DNA of 64,000 bases. Source: Massilia sp. R2A-15. GTDB taxonomy: Bacteria; Pseudomonadota; Gammaproteobacteria; Burkholderiales; Burkholderiaceae_D. The stretch lies in contig NZ_CP131935.1 of assembly GCF_030704305.1 (NCBI RefSeq), positions 4,898,001 to 4,962,000 on the forward strand. The letters run 5' to 3'. A model generated the notes under the pieces. It was not told where the DNA came from and did not search any database. It saw only the letters and a program-made list of their open reading frames with translations. Of the stretch, positions 62,812 through 64,000 are shown piece by piece; position 1 is the first letter of the stretch, and each line of letters opens with the position of its first letter. A program made the position numbers and the translations under genes.

Positions 62812-64000
62812 GCCGCCGCTTCCAGCGCTACGCGTTCCGATTGCAGCGCCTGCGTCACGCCGCCGGCCAGCTGCTGCAGCTGCGCCTTGACCCGTTCCAG
62901 GTCGCCCTGGGTGGCCTCGAGCGCCTCGATCTTCTGTTCCAGGCTGTCGGTCGCTTCGTGGATGCGCTGGATCGAGGTGACGCGGTGCTTGAGCTGCTCC
63001 TTGTGCTTGCGGATCTCCGCTTCGAGCGGAGCCATGATCACCTTCAGCCACGCTTCGACATCGGCGTTCGCCGCCCTGAAGTTGCGCCGCACGCGCGAGG
63101 CGATCGAATCGAAGAAGCGTTCCATCAGCGCGCCGCGGCTGGTCATCAGCAGCGTCGTGGTGCCGAACTGCTTCTGGTAGACCGCCTCGATCGTGTCGAT
63201 CTCGAGCAGGTATTTTTCGAGCGAGAACAGCATCGGCAGCGACAGCGACAGCCCGTGCTCGGTGGTGAACTTGCGGTACATCGATTCCATCATCGCGCCG
63301 ATCTCGGCGATCTTGACGTCGGACTCGGCGAGATGGCCGCGCACCTGGTCGAAGAACACCTTGACCGGGCCGCGCATGCGCGTGGCGAAGCGGCTCGCCT
63401 GCATCCCTTCGCGCACGGTCTCGATCTCCGCCTGCACGGTGTCCATGCCCAGCGACGAATACAGCTCGGTGGACAGGCGCGCGAATACCGAACGGGTGCC
63501 GGCCAGCGTCATCAGGCTGGCGTCGAATTCCTTCTTCTCGACGTCGATGCGGCGCATCATGTGCGCCACCACGCTCTGGTTCTTGCCGCGCAGGCTTTTC
63601 AGTTCATGCAGCTGCTCGACGATGTCGCGGATGCGCGCGTTGAGCATCGCGTGCTGCGCGCCCACCAGCTGCGCCATGTCGTCCGACAGCTGCTTGCGGA
63701 TGATGTCCTTCTTGGCCGGAATGAGCTCGTTGAACAGCGCCGCCTCCAACTGCCCGAGACGGCTCTTCTCCAGCAGCGCCATGTCTTCGTTGATCTTGCC
63801 GACCAGCGCCTTCTGCGCCGACACCGGATACACCTGGCGCGGCTCGAGCGCGAGCAGCTGCGCCACGCTGGCCTGCTGGCGCTCGATCTCGGCGTCATTC
63901 TCCGCCTCGGTCTTGAGCTCGTCCCACATCGCGTCGATCTTGTTCAGCACTACGATGCGCCCGGCGCCTGGGCCGATGTGGTTGCGCCACACTTCGATGT
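62808..64000 (-). CDS. dynamin-like GTPase family protein, C-terminal part, cut by window end
   Basis: At least 397 residues of a dynamin-type protein; the N-terminus with the P-loop lies beyond the window. The G4 motif V-V-L-N-K-I-D is present at the start of the visible part (I-E-V-W-R-N-H precedes it), then P-V-S-A-Q-K-A-L (G5-like). The rest is helical, with a short hydrophobic patch near F-G-T-T-T-L-L and a C-terminal coiled coil (T-D-S-L-E-Q-K-I-E-A-L-E). Overlaps mutY by 4 bases. Likely membrane-associated; specific role unknown. Confidence 0.85.
   Translation of the reverse strand, partial: IEVWRNHIGPGAGRIVVLNKIDAMWDELKTEAENDAEIERQQASVAQLLALEPRQVYPVSAQKALVGKINEDMALLEKSRLGQLEAALFNELIPAKKDIIRKQLSDDMAQLVGAQHAMLNARIRDIVEQLHELKSLRGKNQSVVAHMMRRIDVEKKEFDASLMTLAGTRSVFARLSTELYSSLGMDTVQAEIETVREGMQASRFATRMRGPVKVFFDQVRGHLAESDVKIAEIGAMMESMYRKFTTEHGLSLSLPMLFSLEKYLLEIDTIEAVYQKQFGTTTLLMTSRGALMERFFDSIASRVRRNFRAANADVEAWLKVIMAPLEAEIRKHKEQLKHRVTSIQRIHEATDSLEQKIEALEATQGDLERVKAQLQQLAGGVTQALQSERVALEAAA

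Noticed and set aside
62812..63051. 80-residue N-terminal extension of mutY
   Set aside because: It overlaps the dynamin-like gene and has shadow composition; the GTG at 62811 gives a normal MutY N-terminus.

Overview
The window looks like a chromosome segment from a high-GC betaproteobacterium, most likely Oxalobacteraceae (Massilia/Duganella/Janthinobacterium group). The evidence is the gene order mrcA / pilMNOPQ / aroK-aroB / dgt / mutY, the engB-hemB pair divergent from cytochrome c4 and resB-ccsB, and a Burkholderiales-type T6SS locus. Genus-level placement is inference from gene order and protein character; no database was searched.

Region 1 (1-35.5 kb) is a type VI secretion system (T6SS) locus. 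It begins inside tssM and continues tagF, a small unknown gene, tssA, tssB, tssC, hcp, tagJ, tssE, tssF, tssG and clpV (tssH). A cargo block of about 15 kb follows (12.96-28.4 kb). It holds a lipoprotein, two DUF6795-like secreted proteins flanking a Cys-rich/isochorismatase-like gene pair, a class-3 lipase, a DUF4280 PAAR-like tip protein, VgrG, a large Rhs protein with an exchangeable C-terminal toxin, two paralogous Imm26-like immunity proteins, then a lower-GC strip of broken VOC-domain genes and small orphan immunity-like genes. The core resumes with tssK, followed by the post-translational switch pppA / fha (tagH) / ppkA. tssJ and tssL are not in the window and presumably lie upstream of tssM. 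A decayed copy of the tssK 5' end lies 433 bp before the real tssK, a scar that suggests cargo was inserted by recombination at the tssK start.

Region 2 (35.5-45.4 kb) is housekeeping: hemB and engB on the minus strand, cytochrome c4, resB-ccsB (System II cytochrome c maturation), msrPQ (periplasmic methionine sulfoxide repair), lysA-lptM and cyaY. Dispersed palindromic repeats sit between genes.

Region 3 (45.4-48.7 kb) is an unusual array of seven small minus-strand genes, each separated by one copy of a GTCCGC-rich palindromic element. It resembles a gene-cassette array, but has no integrase and the elements do not fit the integron attC consensus. It is the best candidate in the window for something undescribed.

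Region 4 (48.7-64 kb) holds mrcA (PBP1A), divergent from pilMNOPQ (type IV pilus alignment complex and secretin), a Big-1 domain lipoprotein, an in-frame aroK-aroB fusion, dgt, and on the minus strand mutY and a dynamin-like GTPase cut by the window end. No tRNA, rRNA, CRISPR array or insertion sequence was recognised.
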